35,572 nt of DNA from a gamma proteobacterium HTCC2207 (lineage in GTDB: Bacteria; Pseudomonadota; Gammaproteobacteria; Pseudomonadales; Porticoccaceae). Shown here piece after piece: positions 24,108-32,834 of this stretch. The stretch covers positions 1-35,572 of the forward strand of contig CAJJAO010000030.1 of the NCBI GenBank assembly GCA_905182265.1, written 5' to 3'. The stretch's first letter is position 1. Each line of letters starts with the position of its first letter. Under the pieces are notes generated by a model. The model was not told where the DNA came from, did not search any database, and was given only the letters and a program-made list of their open reading frames with translations. Both the position numbers and the translations under genes were made by a program.

Positions 24108-26147
24108 TTATTTAATTGGATATCGTTCGAGCACAGGGCCCAGGGCTTGCTTTAAAGGCTCTAGGCAGTGCTCAAAGTTTTTCCACTGCTCTAGCCCCGC
24201 TGTATAAATTGGCTGGCGCACCTGCTCTGCACTTGGCGTTCTTACCGAGCGCTCATTCTTATGGAAATTAACACAGCTTTCCTCAAATGGTAGCCCACAG
24301 TAATCGAGAATGCGCCGCACCTGTGTCTCAAGATCGGCAACCACATCTTCGTACTGCACACTCAATACCTTGCCCGGCAACACTGCATCCCAGTGGTCCA
24401 TTAATTCCACATAATTTCGGTAGTAAGTTCCTACCTCTTCAAGACCGTAGGTAAATTCTTGCCCCTCAAAGAATAGCTGCTTAAAACCACTGAAACAGCA
24501 GGCCATGGGATGACGGCGTGCATCAATAATTTTGGCATTGGGCAAAATCATTTGAATAAGACCAATATCACGGAAATTATTCGGCATCTTATCGATAAAA
24601 TAAGCTGCACCTTGTCGATGAATTTTTGTTTCATCAATATAGGTCTGACCCAACTTTTGGGCAATTTCTGGGGTTAGTTTTTCGAGTACCTGAGGGTATC
24701 TTGGCTCTTCATAGACAGTGCGACGGCCATTTAGGCGATGAGCTATAGCAGGGATATTGTTCAACTCCAGAGTACCGTCAACCATAGAGTGGGAAGCGAG
24801 TATTTGCTCCAGCAAGGTGGACCCTGCCCGGGGCAGCCCGACAATGAAAATAGGATCTGCCGCAGAGCAACCAGACTCACCAAATTTTTCAAACAGTTCA
24901 GCTGTACAAAACTGCTTCTGTAAAGACAGCTTGTAACTCATGCGCTCTTTATCGTATTGGACATCTTGTTGTTTGAGCTGGTTACCAAAGACATAGTATT
25001 CACCGGCAGCCTGGTAATCTTTGATATCTTCCATGGCTTTGCCCAAAGCAAAACTCAGGTGTATGCGATCATCTAATGCGGTGGTTTCAGATTGCTGATG
25101 CTCACGCATCAGCGCTATTTCTGCATCTTCAAACTGGTAAGTCTTAAGGTTTGCCAAACTCCAAAAGGCGTCGCCAAAATCAGGTTTAGCCCGATAGACT
25201 GAGCGATAAGCTTCAACCGCTTCGTCAATTCGACCAATCGTTTTTAAGGTGTGGCCGCGCAGTAAATGGGTGGGTGCAGCGCTGGGGTCGGCGGCCGCAA
25301 ACTCGTCATATAACGCTATGGCCTCTTCAAACCGCCCTACTGCAACACATTGATTTGCATAGGAAAATCTGTATTTATTGTTGTCTGGTTCGGCGTCTAA
25401 CAATATCTGCGCCTGCTCCATACACAGCTCAAACTTCTGCCGTTTGTACAGTACATTCATGTAGTCAAAACGCACCAATTTATTATCGGGCTCATAGACC
25501 AAAGCACTTTCGAGAATAAACTCTGCGTCGTCTAGCACATGGGTCTTAACCCCTAGATCAGCAAGCAAACGCATGGCTTCAATATTTTTTGGCTGCTGTT
25601 GTAAAAAGCTGCGACACAGTTGCTCAGCCTTTGACAGTTTGCCTTCTTCCATTAAATTTCTAACACCCAGAAGCTCTGGAGGCAGAGAAGCTAAGCGCTG
25701 GTATTGCTCAGTAAAGTATTGATGGGCTTGTTGGTCTACCTTAGGGTCAGTAAGAGTAGCTAGCATCTGCCAGCTCGCGATGAGGCTACTGTTGTGGGTG
25801 GCTGCTGCCTGAAAGGCTGAACGTGCCTCTACATTGTTGTTGAGAGCCATATGCACATGGCCCTGTTCCTGCCAAGCGCGACCATAGGTCGGCTCGATCT
25901 CAATTAATTTTCCTAATGAAGCTAATGCGCCTGCATAGTTCTCTCTAAATCGCTGGGCGACGGAAATAAGATATAGCGCTTCTGAATGATTGGGATAATC
26001 TGCTAACAACTGCTCCATAAGCTGCTGTGCATCCGCAAACTCACCGGACTGCATGAGGGCTTTGCCTCTTTGCAATAGCTCTGCCGCTGCCTCAGATGAT
26101 ATTTTCGATGCATCATCCCTGTCATTATTTTTGCCGCTGTCAGACAT
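24108..26147 (-). CDS. TPR-repeat sulfotransferase family protein
   Basis: 679-aa fusion protein. Residues about 15-410 are consecutive tetratricopeptide-type helical repeats (for example EALYLISVAQRFRENYAGAL and GRAWQEQGHVHMALNNNVEA). The C-terminal part (about 430-675) is a PAPS-dependent sulfotransferase domain with the 5'-phosphosulfate loop IVGLPRAGSTLLEQIL and the 3'-phosphate region IDARRHPMACCFSGFKQLF. It would transfer sulfate from PAPS to an unknown acceptor. There is no signal peptide or membrane segment. It lies downstream of the TonB-dependent receptor, separated by a strong terminator, and 18 bases before the DpkA-like gene. Such proteins often lie beside TonB receptors in marine Gammaproteobacteria as I remember it; the acceptor is unknown. 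Confidence 0.87.
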   Translation of the reverse strand: MSDSGKNNDRDDASKISSEAAAELLQRGKALMQSGEFADAQQLMEQLLADYPNHSEALYLISVAQRFRENYAGALASLGKLIEIEPTYGRAWQEQGHVHMALNNNVEARSAFQAAATHNSSLIASWQMLATLTDPKVDQQAHQYFTEQYQRLASLPPELLGVRNLMEEGKLSKAEQLCRSFLQQQPKNIEAMRLLADLGVKTHVLDDAEFILESALVYEPDNKLVRFDYMNVLYKRQKFELCMEQAQILLDAEPDNNKYRFSYANQCVAVGRFEEAIALYDEFAAADPSAAPTHLLRGHTLKTIGRIDEAVEAYRSVYRAKPDFGDAFWSLANLKTYQFEDAEIALMREHQQSETTALDDRIHLSFALGKAMEDIKDYQAAGEYYVFGNQLKQQDVQYDKERMSYKLSLQKQFCTAELFEKFGESGCSAADPIFIVGLPRAGSTLLEQILASHSMVDGTLELNNIPAIAHRLNGRRTVYEEPRYPQVLEKLTPEIAQKLGQTYIDETKIHRQGAAYFIDKMPNNFRDIGLIQMILPNAKIIDARRHPMACCFSGFKQLFFEGQEFTYGLEEVGTYYRNYVELMDHWDAVLPGKVLSVQYEDVVADLETQVRRILDYCGLPFEESCVNFHKNERSVRTPSAEQVRQPIYTAGLEQWKNFEHCLEPLKQALGPVLERYPIK

Positions 26148-26216
26148 AGACTTTTCCGTTACCTAATGTGTAGTTGATTTTATAACATATAAAATGCAAA
26201 GCTTTACCGCTAATAC

Positions 26217-26246
26217 AAAAAAGGCGAGCCTAAGCTCGCCTTTTTT
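26217..26246. terminator. bidirectional rho-independent terminator
   Basis: GGCGAGC (26223-26229) and GCTCGCC (26234-26240) form a perfect 7-bp GC-rich stem with loop CTAA, flanked by six A on the left and six T on the right. It works in both directions; here it most likely ends the - strand TonB-dependent receptor transcript, whose stop codon is at 26292. Confidence 0.95.
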
Positions 26247-26291
26247 GTTACTTCGACTTAACGAATATTAACTAACACTAAAAATTAGCTA

Positions 26292-28934
26292 TTAATTAAA
26301 ATCGTAGTTGAAACGCATACCAATCGTACGGGGACGGTTAGTAGTTGTTCTTTCCAAAAAGTCCTGTCGGTTGATGTGCAACTGTGCGCGCTCATCAGTT
26401 AGGTTGCTAACATAAAGCTCAACACCCCAACCTGCGTCAGTTGTTACACCAGCGGAAGCATCCATGATGATATAGCTATCTTGCATGGTATTCGGCTCTG
26501 CAGCAGTATCAACAATTGAGTTGAGTGCTTCACCGTTATACTTACCGCCTAACTGCCAGTAACCTTCCATTCCAGCATCCATATCCCAGTTGTAACGGGC
26601 GCGAACATTGCCCTGGAACTCAGGAGTTAATGGGAGAGGACGGCCTTCGTCCTGAACAACAAAAGAGAAACCTGGATCTACGCGAACCAGCTCAGTTTCG
26701 TTGTAAGACATTGCACCGAACAGAGTCAGGTTATCACTAACCGCCCAAACCATATCCATTTCGAGACCGGTGATCTCAGCGTCGCCGCCGTTATCTACGA
26801 TGGTGAAAATAGAGATGTTCTGTGAGTCAAACTGAGAGACCTGAATGTCTTTCCAGTCGATCTGGTATAGCGAGCCGTTTAGACGCATGTCGCCGTCTAA
26901 CAGGGTCAGCTTCCATCCCAACTCAAGATTTTCCAGAGTATCTGAATCGAACTTGTAAGGTAGGCAGTATCCTGGGAAACCATTGTCTTTCGCTGGAACG
27001 TCTACACAGTCAGTACCACTATAAGTACCCTTCTGCGCTGCGCCACGGTTGAATCCAGGAGGACGGTAACCTTCAGAAGAAGTCATATAGAACAACATAT
27101 CTTCGTTAGGCGTCCAAGTCAGGGTCAACTTAGTGATGGTATCTGTGGTTTTGATTGGCTGTAGAACATTAAACTTCTGCCCATAATCTCGACCACCAGT
27201 AACATTTGGAATCACGTCATTTGTGGGATCAGCGTCATCGATAAACAGAGGACGGTTACCATAACGCCATGCGCCATAACCTGTGAAGCCATACTCTAGA
27301 TCGTAGTAACGAGCTGAGGCGGCAACAGTGAATGTTTCACTGAGGTCATAGGCAATCTCACCAAAGACAGCAACCTGTTCTTCGCTACGAGTATTATCGT
27401 TACGGAACTGAGTCGCTGAGCTAACGAGGCCACGAGCGTTCGCGTCGGCGTTATCCAATGAAGAGTTAAGGTTAATGTCGATAGCAGTAAAGCCTGCTTC
27501 TGCTGGACCCATGTAGTTAAAGTTACCTACGTGAAGGATTTCAGCATCTTCGTAGAAAACACCACCAGTGAAGCGTGCAGCTGCATCTGGATCAGTCGCC
27601 ACACGAAATTCGTGTGTCATACGAGTATTCTCGTTTTCTGCGTTGAAGTTGTTAGCAGGGTTACCACATTCGATCACACCAGTATTACCACTAAGCGTTG
27701 GATCCCAGCTGTAGTTAGCCTGACCAATATCTAAGCCATGGTAGTAAGAACCAGTAAGGTACTCACACTGGTAGCCAGGAATAAAGGCACCAATGTTTGA
27801 GTAACCGGTGTAGTCCAGACGCTGAGAGACTTCACGATCTAAGTAGGCACCGGTGTAAACCAGATCCAGAGCACCAGCACGACCTTCTAAGGTCCATGCC
27901 AACTGAGTGAATTCATCTTCCAATGAATCTTCAGTGAAACGTGCGACCTTGAGATCACCGATGGATTCGTCATAGTCGAAAACACCCTGAGTCTTCAGAG
28001 ACTGCTGAGTAAACTGAATCAGCGCTGACCAGTCGTCATTGATCAGGTACTTAGCACCTAAACGCATACCCTGATAGGACACATCGTTAAAGTCATCTTC
28101 AACCAAAGCCGAGCTTGTAGCAGTTGTATAGTTAACCGGAATAGTCACGCCACCGGCACCAACAACAGTGCCGTTACCAAAGATATGACCTTCGTCAAAA
28201 TCTACGGAAGCACCAGGGTAGGCTGGGTTCAACGCACTACTTGCGGTGAATGTACCTTCGACATTATCGATGTAACCACCTCTGTTGTCGGTATAGATAG
28301 CAGCGCGAACTGCTAGTTTACCGTCGAGCAAAGGGATGTTGATCATGGCTTCAACTTTATTGCTGTCTTCGCCGCCTTTAGTGCTTGAGTAACCAGCAGA
28401 AAGGCTTGCATCGAACTCGTCGATAACAGGCTTATTGGTAATCAGTCGAACTGTACCAGCCTGTGAGCTAGCACCATAAAGAGTACCCTGGGGTCCAGGA
28501 AGTACTTCGATACGCTCCATATCAGTAATGTAGACGTCTAGGTTACGACCACCGGCCGTTACTGGCTGCTCGTCTAAATAGAGTGCTACGTTAGGAGCAG
28601 AGCCCTGTGATTCCGCAACAGAGATATTAATTGCGTCAACAGCAGCGCCACGGATGTAAATTTCATTCTGACCTGGACCACGGCCACCTGCATTTACACT
28701 GGGAAGATATTTAACATAGTCTTCAAAGCTTGTAACGTTCTGCTGTTCTAGAGACTCTTCCGTCATTGCTTGTACAGCAATTGGAATGTCCTGCATGCTG
28801 GCGGATCGTTTGGTCGCGGTTACAATAACCTCTTCCAACATTCCTTCAGCAACAGTCATACCTGCGGCACTTGCTGCAATACCTGCGGCAATTACCGAGA
28901 TAACAGCCCGGTTTACTTTTGTTTTTTGAAACAT
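26292..28934 (-). CDS. TonB-dependent outer-membrane receptor
   Basis: 880-aa outer-membrane active transporter. An N-terminal signal peptide (about residues 1-29, ending near GMTVAEG) is followed by a TonB-box-like stretch (LEEVIVTATKRSASMQDIPI), a plug domain (about 45-165, with YIRGAAVDAINIS and VLPGPQGTLYGASSQAGTVR) and a long beta barrel ending MRFNYDFN. The ribosome binding site GGGGAGAA precedes the ATG. It is monocistronic, with a 357-base leader region and a terminator after it. The substrate cannot be read from the sequence; members take up siderophores, vitamins, glycans or other large nutrients. Flanking catabolic genes fit nutrient uptake. Confidence 0.92.
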   Translation of the reverse strand: MFQKTKVNRAVISVIAAGIAASAAGMTVAEGMLEEVIVTATKRSASMQDIPIAVQAMTEESLEQQNVTSFEDYVKYLPSVNAGGRGPGQNEIYIRGAAVDAINISVAESQGSAPNVALYLDEQPVTAGGRNLDVYITDMERIEVLPGPQGTLYGASSQAGTVRLITNKPVIDEFDASLSAGYSSTKGGEDSNKVEAMINIPLLDGKLAVRAAIYTDNRGGYIDNVEGTFTASSALNPAYPGASVDFDEGHIFGNGTVVGAGGVTIPVNYTTATSSALVEDDFNDVSYQGMRLGAKYLINDDWSALIQFTQQSLKTQGVFDYDESIGDLKVARFTEDSLEDEFTQLAWTLEGRAGALDLVYTGAYLDREVSQRLDYTGYSNIGAFIPGYQCEYLTGSYYHGLDIGQANYSWDPTLSGNTGVIECGNPANNFNAENENTRMTHEFRVATDPDAAARFTGGVFYEDAEILHVGNFNYMGPAEAGFTAIDINLNSSLDNADANARGLVSSATQFRNDNTRSEEQVAVFGEIAYDLSETFTVAASARYYDLEYGFTGYGAWRYGNRPLFIDDADPTNDVIPNVTGGRDYGQKFNVLQPIKTTDTITKLTLTWTPNEDMLFYMTSSEGYRPPGFNRGAAQKGTYSGTDCVDVPAKDNGFPGYCLPYKFDSDTLENLELGWKLTLLDGDMRLNGSLYQIDWKDIQVSQFDSQNISIFTIVDNGGDAEITGLEMDMVWAVSDNLTLFGAMSYNETELVRVDPGFSFVVQDEGRPLPLTPEFQGNVRARYNWDMDAGMEGYWQLGGKYNGEALNSIVDTAAEPNTMQDSYIIMDASAGVTTDAGWGVELYVSNLTDERAQLHINRQDFLERTTTNRPRTIGMRFNYDFN

Positions 28935-29291
28935 AGTTTTCTCCCCAATGTATAAATTTTGAAGTGATTATTACTGGCTTTTTTTATACAGTTTGCACTG
29001 AATTCTATTAAATTTTGGCCAGTTTGATACGTAATACCTGTGGATACTCGCCCAGTAGGGTGAGAGACACAAATTAAAAAATTAAATCCATTTATAAGTT
29101 ATTGTTATTAAGGATGGGTGCTATAACTATTTGCACAACCCTATCTATCAAACGTTTAAACCCGCCGACCCCACATTTGTAATATATTAGCTACGGGGCC
29201 TACCTATAAAAGGCGGTGACTTTAAACAACTCCTTGATTGCCAAATCTAACGTCCTGTCAGGGCTGATTTACAAATTAAAATGACCTGAAA
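28935..29291. other. intergenic region upstream of the TonB receptor gene
   Basis: 357 bases, AT-rich, with no coding frame that I can support. It should hold the receptor promoter (reading leftwards). I see a small inverted repeat CAGT-TTGC-ACTG at 28989-29000 that may be a regulator site. I could not pick a convincing -35/-10 pair, and no Fur-box-like sequence is evident. Confidence 0.5.
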
Positions 29292-30128
29292 TCATTCATT
29301 AATAAGTTTTATTTTTCCCGGTTCGAGCAAGATTCTGTGGCTTTTATATAAAGTACCCAGAGCCTGTTTATACTTCTTTTTAGAGACCTTAAAAACGCGA
29401 TAGATCTCTTCGGGATCACTTTTGTCCGAGAGGGTAGACTCTCCACCCGACTCCTCTAAATGACGCATTATTTGCTCACCCAGATCATGGTCGCCCTGCA
29501 ATGTAGCCTGGGAAATCACCAGGTCTATCTTACCGTCCGAACGGATGCTCTTCACAAACCCTGGCAAACGCTCGCCAATTTTTAAAGGGCGAAAGGCATC
29601 CCCGCGAAACAGCAGGCCTAGGTATTTGTTATCGATAACGGCTTTGTAGCCCAGCTCAGTGCGGCCGGCGATCAATAGATTAACGGCCTGTCGGGGCTTA
29701 AGCCAGACAGACTCTTCGTCTAGGTGATGATTGAGTTTAGAGGATGCCGCAATGCGGTCTGAATTTTTATCGTGAAAGACATGAACTACGTAGGAGTAGC
29801 CAACTTCCATCGGTTTTTGCTGTTCGTTGTAGGGAACCAGAAGATCTTTCGGCAGACCCCAGTCAAGAAAGGCGCCGGCATGGCTTATGTCCACTACCTT
29901 CAGCATCTCGCAATCCCCTACCTGAACTTTGGGTTGCTCGGTTGTGGCTATCAGAAGATCGTCAGAATCGAAATAGAGAAACACATCAACCCAATCACCT
30001 ACTTCACAGTGGTCAGGAACATAGCGCTTGGGCAACAAAATAGTGTCGAGGTCACCACCATCCAAATAGACTCCAAAGTCTACCTGCTTAACAACTTGGA
30101 GATTATTAAAAGTACCAATTTCTACCAT
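29292..30128 (-). CDS. cvfB: S1-domain RNA-binding protein, CvfB family
   Basis: 278-aa cytoplasmic protein made of S1-like OB folds and a C-terminal winged helix, as in CvfB/YitL. Visible modules include QVDFGVYLDGGDLDTILLPK (about residues 16-35), VVDISHAGAFLDWGLPKDLL (about 77-96) and GERLPGFVKSIRSDGKIDLV (third S1 module). The C-terminal SDPEEIYRVFKVSKKKYKQA, followed by LGTLYKSHRI, is characteristic. Length is as expected. AGAGAG lies before the ATG. CvfB binds RNA and affects virulence-factor expression in Staphylococcus; in Gammaproteobacteria the role is not well defined. It may be followed by nothing in the same operon, since the next 300 bases are empty. Confidence 0.87.
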   Translation of the reverse strand: MVEIGTFNNLQVVKQVDFGVYLDGGDLDTILLPKRYVPDHCEVGDWVDVFLYFDSDDLLIATTEQPKVQVGDCEMLKVVDISHAGAFLDWGLPKDLLVPYNEQQKPMEVGYSYVVHVFHDKNSDRIAASSKLNHHLDEESVWLKPRQAVNLLIAGRTELGYKAVIDNKYLGLLFRGDAFRPLKIGERLPGFVKSIRSDGKIDLVISQATLQGDHDLGEQIMRHLEESGGESTLSDKSDPEEIYRVFKVSKKKYKQALGTLYKSHRILLEPGKIKLINE

Positions 30129-30242
30129 TTATAACTCTCTGACCTTTAATAGACTGCTTAAGACAGCTTTTATCAAGGTGCGAGAGTATACAGTATTGAG
30201 AGCAAGCGCGGGAGATTACTGCCGCCCTTGCTCCTGCAAAGG

Positions 30243-30584
30243 TTAGGCGGAGTGGTGATTCTCTGGAGTATTTTCCTGAAGCAGCTCTTTAGGCACTGGC
30301 TCTGTAAGCTCTGGATTAGCCGCAGAAGCAGCTTTAGCCGCAAGCCCAGATTCCACAGACTTAATCACATCAGTCACGGTAACAAAGCCCTCAATCTCTT
30401 CGTCAGTAAACTCAATCGAGTACTCGTCTTCCAAATCCATGCCAATAGACAACTTTTCAAGAGAATCAACGTTGAGCTCTGCCAGTGTCATACTGACATC
30501 GACCAAATTAGATTTAACGGCAGGGTTTTTACTAATAAATTCGCAAACAGTTTTCTCAACCGCTGACTGATTGGTATCGTCCAT
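30243..30584 (-). CDS. acyl carrier protein with long C-terminal tail
   Basis: 113-aa acidic protein with one phosphopantetheine-attachment domain. The prosthetic group would go on Ser41 in LNVDSLEKLSIGMDLEDEYS. Residues about 5-82 are the ACP fold; a further 30 residues (Ala/Pro/Glu-rich, ending ENHHSA) exceed normal ACPs of about 80 aa. No fatty-acid synthesis genes are adjacent, so it is not the housekeeping acpP in its usual fab context. It lies 114 bases upstream of cvfB on the same strand. The acyl partner is unknown. Confidence 0.85.
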   Translation of the reverse strand: MDDTNQSAVEKTVCEFISKNPAVKSNLVDVSMTLAELNVDSLEKLSIGMDLEDEYSIEFTDEEIEGFVTVTDVIKSVESGLAAKAASAANPELTEPVPKELLQENTPENHHSA

Positions 30585-30753
30585 AATATCTAGTCTCTTG
30601 TTTTATAATTGTAGGGTTCCTGCTTCAGCCCTGCATCCTAATGACTGAATCAAATACCAAAATAACGGCATCTGATAGTTTAAAAGTAGTCTAGAATCGG
30701 GGCATTCGCAAAATATAAAACCGAATTAGCACCAATAATTCAGGAATCGTTGT

Positions 30754-31959
30754 ATGAATATATTCTCGACTAGCGGCTTTAGAAATGTCTGGGTGCTAAG
30801 CATCAGCGGCGCACTGGCCGGTTCGGTGATACCCCTTATGATTTTGGCAGGCAGCCTGGCGGGCACCTACTTAGCCCCATCTGCAGCCTGGGCGACAGCG
30901 CCTATTGCCCTAATGATCACTGGCACCGCAGCGGGGGTAATACCAGTAACCCAATGCATGAGAATCATGGGCCGCAAGAATGGGTTACTACTGTTTATGG
31001 TGATTGCCATATTGACCTGCGGCCTTTCTTTTATTGCACTGCAACTCAATAGCTTTACCCTTTTTTGTATTAGCGCCCTGGCTCTAGGCTCCTGCAACGC
31101 GGCAATATTGCAGACTCGATTTGCGGCTATGGAGTCTGTCGACGTGCAATACAGCTCAACGGCAGCCTCTATGGTAATGGCGAGTGGGATTATTGCCGCC
31201 TTTGTTGGGCCAGAATTAGCGGTATTAGGCAGGCAACTAACCCCCGTCGACTATCAGGGATCGTTTTTATTGGCGGCTGTGTGCATTTTTATAGCTGCCC
31301 TACTACTTAGCAGCCTTTACAAGCCGACAACCATGGCGACACAGACGGTCAGTAAAAGCCAAACCACCACAGCTGACCTAATGCGCAACCCCGTTTTTTG
31401 TTTGGCCCTGGCGAGCGGCGCAATAGCCTATGTCATTATGTCCTTTGTGATGACCGGCACCCCAATTAGCATGCACCATTTTCATGGTCATTCATTAATG
31501 GACACCAAGTGGGTGATTCAAAGCCATATTGCAGCAATGTTTCTGCCTTCGTTTATCGCACCTTTACTGTTTAGGTACCTCAATATCCGCGGCATGATGC
31601 TATTGGGCCTCGCATGCTACTGCGCAACCATTGCTATTGGCTTTTCAGACACCACGGTCAACGGGTTTTGGTTACAGCTGGTGCTGCTAGGTATTGGCTG
31701 GAATTTTCTGTTCGTCGCCGGCACGGCGCTGCTGCCAACTACCCATAGTGAAAATGACCGCTTTAAGGCTCAAGCAGTCAATGATTTCACGGTGTTTTCG
31801 TTTCAGGCAGTTGCGGCACTGAGCGCCGGCTGGGCGATCAATCTTATTACTTGGCAACAGATGTTGCTCGGCTGCTTGCTTCCAATTGGCTTAATGACAG
31901 GGATTCTTCTCTGGGAACGGGCCACAACCAACAAATTTAAGAGTTCGACAACTATTTAA
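30754..31959 (+). CDS. major facilitator superfamily transporter
   Basis: 401-aa inner-membrane protein with about 12 predicted transmembrane segments. It carries an MFS-like loop after TM2 (VTQCMRIMGRKNGLLLF, resembling the G-x-x-x-D-R-x-G-R-[KR] motif but without the Asp) and a longer central loop near residues 190-210. It resembles YfmO/YqjV-like members of unknown substrate. AGGA precedes the ATG at 30754. It is divergent from the acyl carrier protein gene and convergent with queD. Its last codons (KFKSSTTI-stop) lie within a 19-bp tandem repeat. Confidence 0.82.
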   Translation: MNIFSTSGFRNVWVLSISGALAGSVIPLMILAGSLAGTYLAPSAAWATAPIALMITGTAAGVIPVTQCMRIMGRKNGLLLFMVIAILTCGLSFIALQLNSFTLFCISALALGSCNAAILQTRFAAMESVDVQYSSTAASMVMASGIIAAFVGPELAVLGRQLTPVDYQGSFLLAAVCIFIAALLLSSLYKPTTMATQTVSKSQTTTADLMRNPVFCLALASGAIAYVIMSFVMTGTPISMHHFHGHSLMDTKWVIQSHIAAMFLPSFIAPLLFRYLNIRGMMLLGLACYCATIAIGFSDTTVNGFWLQLVLLGIGWNFLFVAGTALLPTTHSENDRFKAQAVNDFTVFSFQAVAALSAGWAINLITWQQMLLGCLLPIGLMTGILLWERATTNKFKSSTTI

Positions 31960-31972
31960 GAGTTCAATAACC
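31935..31972 (+). repeat. 19-bp tandem repeat across the MFS stop codon
   Basis: Two 19-bp units, ATTTAAGAGTTCGACAACT (31935-31953) and ATTTAAGAGTTCAATAACC (31954-31972), share their first 12 bases exactly. A partial third copy (GTTTAAGAGCGGCG) is at 31987-32000. The TAA stop of the MFS gene (31957-31959) lies inside the second unit. Confidence 0.8.
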
Positions 31973-32007
31973 TAGCTGTGACGACGGTTTAAGAGCGGCG
32001 CAAGGCC

Positions 32008-32361
32008 CTAGCCACGATAAACGCAGCCACTGGTGCAAGTTTCTTTAATAGTAATACAGCACAACTCCGGCAACTGAGGCTTGAGTTTCTGCCATATCCA
32101 CAGAGCCAAGTTTTCACTGGTGGGGTTTTCTAGCCCCTCTACATCATTAAGGTAATGATGGTCCAGCTGGTCATAAATGGGCGCAAACGCTGCTTTTATA
32201 TCCCCAAAATCCATAATCCAACCAGTTTGAGCCCCCACAGGGCCTTCTACGGCGATTGTCACCTGAAACGAATGACCGTGAAGACGGGCGCATTTGTGCC
32301 CTTCAGGGACATTTGGCAACCTATGAGCCGCTTCTATACTAAACTCTTTATAAATCTGCAT
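32008..32361 (-). CDS. queD: 6-carboxy-5,6,7,8-tetrahydropterin synthase
   Basis: 117-aa enzyme that converts 7,8-dihydroneopterin triphosphate to 6-carboxytetrahydropterin, the first dedicated step to queuosine. Zinc ligands His13 (AAHRLP), His28 and His30 (LHGHSF) are present, with catalytic Cys24 (HKCARLHGH) and the downstream LDHHYLND. The C-terminal [13 protein letters not shown] is typical. Length is normal. It is a single gene, convergent with the MFS gene and 121 bases from the tRNA-Val start. Confidence 0.95.
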   Translation of the reverse strand: MQIYKEFSIEAAHRLPNVPEGHKCARLHGHSFQVTIAVEGPVGAQTGWIMDFGDIKAAFAPIYDQLDHHYLNDVEGLENPTSENLALWIWQKLKPQLPELCCITIKETCTSGCVYRG

Positions 32362-32438
32362 TTTTACTGAAAAAATCCTTTATTTAGGCCGGTATATTAG
32401 GGTTGCCAAACTGATATGTATATAGCACCAGAAAAAGT

Positions 32439-32466
32439 TTGACAGCCACCTTCAGTTCGGTAGAAT
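32439..32466 (+). promoter_or_regulatory. sigma-70 promoter of the tRNA pair
   Basis: TTGACA (32439-32444) is a perfect -35 box, followed after 16 bases by TAGAAT (32461-32466), five of six matches to the -10 consensus. The GC-rich stretch GCGTCGCTCTC after the -10 is a discriminator of the type seen in stringently controlled stable-RNA promoters. The tRNA-Val gene begins at 32483. Confidence 0.85.
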
Positions 32467-32482
32467 GCGTCGCTCTCTCAGG

Positions 32483-32558
32483 GGGTGGTTAGCTCAGCTG
32501 GTAGAGCATCGCCCTTACAAGGCGAGGGTCACAGGTTCAATCCCTGTACCACCCACCA
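32483..32558 (+). tRNA. tRNA-Val (anticodon TAC)
   Basis: 76 nt including encoded CCA. The acceptor stem is GGGTGGT / ACCACCC with discriminator A. The D-arm reads AGCTCAGCTGGTAGAGC, the anticodon loop CTTACAA within TCGCC/GGCGA gives anticodon TAC, and the T-arm is CAGGTTCAATCCCTG. All stems pair. Confidence 0.97.
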
Positions 32559-32576
32559 TAGAGAAAATGCTTTCAC

Positions 32577-32653
32577 GGACCGGTAGTTCAGCTGGTTAGA
32601 ATGCCGGCCTGTCACGCCGGAGGTCGCGGGTTCGAGTCCCGTCCGGTCCGCCA
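32577..32653 (+). tRNA. tRNA-Asp (anticodon GTC)
   Basis: 77 nt including encoded CCA, 18 bases after tRNA-Val and so in the same transcript. The acceptor stem is GGACCGG / CCGGTCC with discriminator G. The anticodon loop CTGTCAC gives anticodon GTC, and the T-arm is GCGGGTTCGAGTCCCGT. All stems pair. Confidence 0.97.
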
Positions 32654-32700
32654 TTAACTCAAGTTAGATTGGAACGCTGTTTATTGTTTGCAGCCTATTC

Positions 32701-32718
32701 GCAGTTCCCTCGAACTGC
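32701..32718. other. perfect hairpin after the tRNA pair
   Basis: GCAGTTC (32701-32707) and GAACTGC (32712-32718) form a 7-bp stem with a CCTC loop. There is no T run on either side, so it is not a typical rho-independent terminator. It may still mark the end of the tRNA transcript or act as an RNA-processing site. Confidence 0.4.
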
Positions 32719-32720
32719 AG

Positions 32721-32828
32721 TCACCTTAAAAATTTCGACTTTCCCCGACGCAATATCTTATCAATCTTCTTAGTGCGATCTGCGCGCTCATCCATGCCTT
32801 CTCGGCGCTGTTTTTCTAGGAATGACAT
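32721..32828 (-). CDS. possible 35-aa basic small protein
   Basis: An ATG-started frame of 36 codons encodes a highly charged peptide starting MSFLEKQRREGMDERADR and ending GKSKFLR. It has 14 Lys/Arg and no hydrophobic segment. The composition is protein-like, but the ribosome binding site is weak (AGAAG directly before the ATG), and its upstream side is the CTATGT repeat array. It may be a real small protein, a remnant, or chance. Confidence 0.25.
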   Translation of the reverse strand: MSFLEKQRREGMDERADRTKKIDKILRRGKSKFLR

Positions 32829-32834
32829 CTTCTA

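Noticed and set aside
29772..30134. 120-aa + strand frame opposite cvfB
   Set aside because: It is fully antisense to a gene with recognisable S1 modules and shows no family similarity that I can see.
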